8,735 bases of DNA from Methylophilaceae bacterium UBA5127 (GTDB lineage Bacteria; Pseudomonadota; Gammaproteobacteria; Burkholderiales; Methylophilaceae): positions 41,043 to 49,777 of the forward strand of contig DHYP01000048.1 of the NCBI GenBank assembly GCA_002414145.1, read 5' to 3'. Below, piece by piece: positions 6,485 to 8,735 of the stretch (positions are counted from its first letter, which is position 1; every line of letters begins with the position of its first letter). Under the pieces are notes generated by a model, which saw only the letters and a program-made list of their open reading frames with translations, was not told the DNA's origin and did no database searches. The translations under genes and the position numbers were made by a program.

Positions 6485-8492
6485 TTTGTTGCTTTCTACG
6501 ACGTAAATATGCACCCATGCCACCCGCTAATGCAAACATTAGGTAGAACTCTGGTTCAGGCGTGCTAGGCACCTCCGCCCCAACGGCCAGTTCACTTACA
6601 CCTTGCGGTAAAGGCAAAGGCTGATTCACGGTATTGGCCTTTTCGCTCGTACGCACAATATGGTCTACTGCAATAAATGAGGTATATTGTGTGAGCAAGT
6701 TGTAGTGCAAGCCTAAGTCTGTAATTTGCTTAATTTCATTGTCATTCACACCACCAAATAATTTGGTGTAATCATCTAACTCTGCAATTTTTTCGCGCGC
6801 CCATAAATAACGTAACGCAGCGTTATCTTGTGAAATTAAACTCTCTTTAATATCTAAACTAAAATGCGCTTGGCCATGACTAGTAAGGCCAGAAACGGTA
6901 ACGCTACCTTCTGGTTTGCCACGCCATTTACCTATGACGACTATCGGGCGATCTGCATATAAATCACGTAACTTTTCTGGTTGGATGTCGTACGCGTCTA
7001 AACCTTTGATCTCCAGTTTTAAGTGCGTCCATACTGGGCTTTCCACATATTGTTTAAACTTGGTAGCGGCTTCTTTTGCCTCGGTATCGTTAGTGACAAT
7101 AAACGCCTCACCTTCGCCTGCATGCGCAATACCGTTCATTAAAAAGCGATTAACATCAGAACCGATGCCAAAGGAGAACACATTGGCATTATTAAGATTG
7201 TTGCGGATTAAATCAAATGCCTCTTTTTCTACCGTGACATAACCATCGGTAATCACTACAAAGTTGCGTGAACGTGTGTCGGTTTTATCCATGCTCAAGG
7301 CTGTTTTTAACGCGGGTAATAACTCGGTGCTACCGCCACCGTATTGTTGATTAATGGTGTTGATTGCGAGCTCAATGTTTTCTGCATTAGCAGGCATAGA
7401 ATGTGGCGCTAGTACAGTATTGCTGCCAGAAAACAACATCACGTTAAAGGTGTCGGTTGGTCGTAAATTGCTCACCATCTTACGTAACAGAGTCTTTGCC
7501 GTATCTAAAGGAAAACCACCCATAGAGCCAGACACATCTACAATAAAAATATACTCACGTGGCACAATCTCATTGCTAGTTACGCGCTTTGGAGGCTCTA
7601 TCATGGTCATAAAAAAGTTTTCATCTTCACCTTGATATAGCAGCGTACCCGTTTGAATTTTGTTACCAGCTAAGCTGTACTCTAAAATAAAATCGCGGTT
7701 GCCATTGGTGGTGTTCGCAGGTAATTTTAGGCTCGCGTGTTGCTGGTCAGATTGCTCAATCTTGATTTTGTGTGAAGTGCTACTAATGTTTTGTAATGGG
7801 ATGGGCGTGTGAATATTAACATCCATGGCAAAAGTATCGGCGGGTGTTACGTTAGACTTAAAATAAGGTGTTTTTACCCACTGCTCTTGCACACCACTAC
7901 CTGATGCAACCGAGCCGTTATAACGTGGGCCAACAACCCCAGGGTATACAAACGCATATTTACCAGAAGTCGGGATGATGGTTTCTGTGTAATGTAACTC
8001 CACGGCAATATCGTCACCAGGTAAAATATTGGCGACATTCATCTGGAATACATTCGGGCGTTCTTGCTCTAATAATGACGCGCTTTTGCCTTCAGACTTA
8101 GCTTGCTCGTACTCGGCTTTAGCTTGTTTTTTTTCGCGGATTTTTGCTTCTACAACGCGGTCACCAATATGCATTTGTAAACCATATACTGCCGCATGGA
8201 TAGAGGCTGGGAATACGTACTTGGCTTCTAAGGCGTGTTTGCCTTCATTACGGTAATGCTGCGTGACCACCACATCGGCAATCACGCCAGTGATATTCAC
8301 CTTCACATCGGTGGATTTAAGCGGTAATTGATCGGTATTTGGATCATCACTTTTGACAAAAAAGTAAGGGGATAATGTTTTTTCGTTATCAGTGGTGGGA
8401 TTCGTTTCTGCATAAGCCGTGTTGCACAACACCATCAAACTCGCAGAAGCTGTTGCAAGCAGCATGCGCGAGTAAGGCCTTAATAAATTCAT
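6474..8492 (-). CDS. VIT/von Willebrand A domain surface protein with PEP-CTERM sorting signal
   Basis: The 672-residue product starts with a signal peptide (about 1-28, likely cleavage after AYA). A VIT domain follows (about 45-190, with ALEAKYVFP and IREKKQAKAEYEQAK). The VWA domain (about 312-480) has a complete MIDAS site: DVSGS at 319-323, Thr389 in GGGST and Asp416 in VITDG. The C terminus is a classic PEP-CTERM tripartite signal: TPEPEF at 644-649, a short hydrophobic helix (649-663) and RRRK at 664-667. VIT/VWA proteins typically mediate metal-dependent adhesion or complex formation. The start is supported by AGGAG 6 nt before the ATG. It leads the operon and its stop overlaps the exosortase start, so it is probably that enzyme's main substrate. 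It resembles the marine proteobacterial sortase target family in VIT-VWA layout, but its sorting tail is PEP-CTERM rather than LPXTG. Confidence 0.93.
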   Translation of the reverse strand: MNLLRPYSRMLLATASASLMVLCNTAYAETNPTTDNEKTLSPYFFVKSDDPNTDQLPLKSTDVKVNITGVIADVVVTQHYRNEGKHALEAKYVFPASIHAAVYGLQMHIGDRVVEAKIREKKQAKAEYEQAKSEGKSASLLEQERPNVFQMNVANILPGDDIAVELHYTETIIPTSGKYAFVYPGVVGPRYNGSVASGSGVQEQWVKTPYFKSNVTPADTFAMDVNIHTPIPLQNISSTSHKIKIEQSDQQHASLKLPANTTNGNRDFILEYSLAGNKIQTGTLLYQGEDENFFMTMIEPPKRVTSNEIVPREYIFIVDVSGSMGGFPLDTAKTLLRKMVSNLRPTDTFNVMLFSGSNTVLAPHSMPANAENIELAINTINQQYGGGSTELLPALKTALSMDKTDTRSRNFVVITDGYVTVEKEAFDLIRNNLNNANVFSFGIGSDVNRFLMNGIAHAGEGEAFIVTNDTEAKEAATKFKQYVESPVWTHLKLEIKGLDAYDIQPEKLRDLYADRPIVVIGKWRGKPEGSVTVSGLTSHGQAHFSLDIKESLISQDNAALRYLWAREKIAELDDYTKLFGGVNDNEIKQITDLGLHYNLLTQYTSFIAVDHIVRTSEKANTVNQPLPLPQGVSELAVGAEVPSTPEPEFYLMFALAGGMGAYLRRRKQQNVR

Positions 8493-8581
8493 GATTCACT
8501 CCTAGTTGGTTAGTGCTAAATCTGCACAGAGTGAAGCATGCGCCAGCGATGAGAAGTCACTGGGAACTCAACAAGAAATGC

Positions 8582-8599
8582 GTGTGAAATTTGTGTGAA
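8582..8599 (-). promoter_or_regulatory. 11-bp-period direct repeat TTCACAC upstream of the VIT/VWA gene
   Basis: On the minus strand TTCACAC occurs twice (8599-8593 and 8588-8582), 11 bp apart start to start, separated by AAAT. Half-sites of 6-7 bp repeated at 11 bp are the usual target form of OmpR/PhoB-type response regulators. They abut and overlap the proposed -10 by one base, which would suit repression there, or activation of a different promoter. Confidence 0.4.
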
Positions 8600-8627
8600 G
8601 TATTAGAAATTAAGTAATGTCATTCAA
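8599..8627 (-). promoter_or_regulatory. Candidate sigma70 promoter of the exosortase operon
   Basis: Read on the minus strand, TTGAAT (8627-8622) is followed after 17 bp by AATACT (8604-8599). Each hexamer matches four of six consensus bases, and the spacing is ideal. It would give a leader of roughly 100 nt before the VIT/VWA ATG. No stronger promoter is visible in the 150 bp upstream of the gene. Confidence 0.4.
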
Positions 8628-8640
8628 CGCATGATTACTT

Positions 8641-8723
8641 CACGGGAGTGTATAAACTCACCATCGTCATTCTTCGCTTCGCTCAGAATGACCACCGCAT
8701 GTCACTCCCGTGTAAACGGGAGT
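8641..8723. repeat. REP-like nested palindromic element
   Basis: Three perfect inverted repeats nest here. CACGGGAGTG (8641-8650) pairs with CACTCCCGTG (8703-8712); inside lies GTCATTCT (8666-8673) with AGAATGAC (8685-8692) around an 11-nt loop; and ACTCCCGT (8704-8711) pairs with ACGGGAGT (8716-8723) around GTAA. The outer and last hairpins share one arm, so they are alternative folds. Intergenic elements with a TCATTCTGAGCGAAGCGAAGAAT-like core recur in many bacterial genomes; whether this is a multicopy family here cannot be told from one window. It may continue past the right edge. Confidence 0.65.
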
Positions 8724-8735
8724 CCATTTTTGGTT

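Larger units (their letters stand above)
8493..8735. other. Intergenic region upstream of the exosortase operon
   Basis: These 243 bp at the right edge have no credible gene. They hold the ribosome site (AGGAG, minus strand 8503-8499), the candidate promoter, the TTCACAC direct repeat, and a REP-like palindromic element from 8641. No further signal is seen in the remaining bases. Confidence 0.6.

Noticed and set aside
8641..8735. Possible CRISPR repeat
   Set aside because: The repeated GGGAGT/ACTCCC blocks are inverted, closely nested and without regular spacers.

Overview
The window looks like a Gram-negative proteobacterial chromosome. A betaproteobacterium such as a Methylophilales-type methylotroph would fit, but that is inferred from the gene content (a PEP-CTERM/exosortase system and a LysR/DoxX/extradiol dioxygenase cluster), not from a marker gene. 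There is no rRNA, tRNA, transposase or CRISPR array. Nearly all of the sequence is coding, in three blocks.

Block 1 (1-1383, minus strand) is an AT-rich two-gene accessory unit. It has a 76-residue controller (C)-type HTH protein and, overlapping its 3' end, a nuclease-helicase of the DUF2075 / Schlafen-group-3 type that is cut by the left window edge. Upstream of the controller lies a symmetric site, GACTTATAGTC, plus a degenerate second palindrome. These look like the C-boxes used by restriction-modification controller proteins. The layout is that of a C-R restriction operon, but the restriction-enzyme slot holds a PD-(D/E)XK + P-loop helicase protein. This is the best candidate for an unusual defence-like system.

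Block 2 (1480-3806) is a LysR-type regulator (minus) diverging from a doxX-like membrane protein gene and a class III extradiol (4,5-DOPA-like) dioxygenase gene (plus). The 125-bp divergent intergenic region carries two perfect 7-bp-arm palindromes sharing GTTTC/GAAAC; one encloses a TATACT -10-like element. A strong hairpin terminator follows the dioxygenase.

Block 3 (3849-8735, minus strand) is a tightly packed four-gene operon: a VIT/VWA surface protein ending in a PEP-CTERM sorting signal, an exosortase with its Cys/Arg/His catalytic residues, an EpsI-like associated protein, and a membrane-anchored GT51 peptidoglycan transglycosylase with a large extra N-terminal region. The genes overlap or nearly abut, so this looks like a dedicated one-target sorting system: the VIT/VWA protein is exported, recognised at its C terminus, and processed by the neighbouring exosortase, with the transglycosylase possibly adjusting the wall. 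Upstream are a candidate sigma70 promoter, an 11-bp-period direct repeat of OmpR/PhoB style, and a nested palindromic REP-like element at the right edge.
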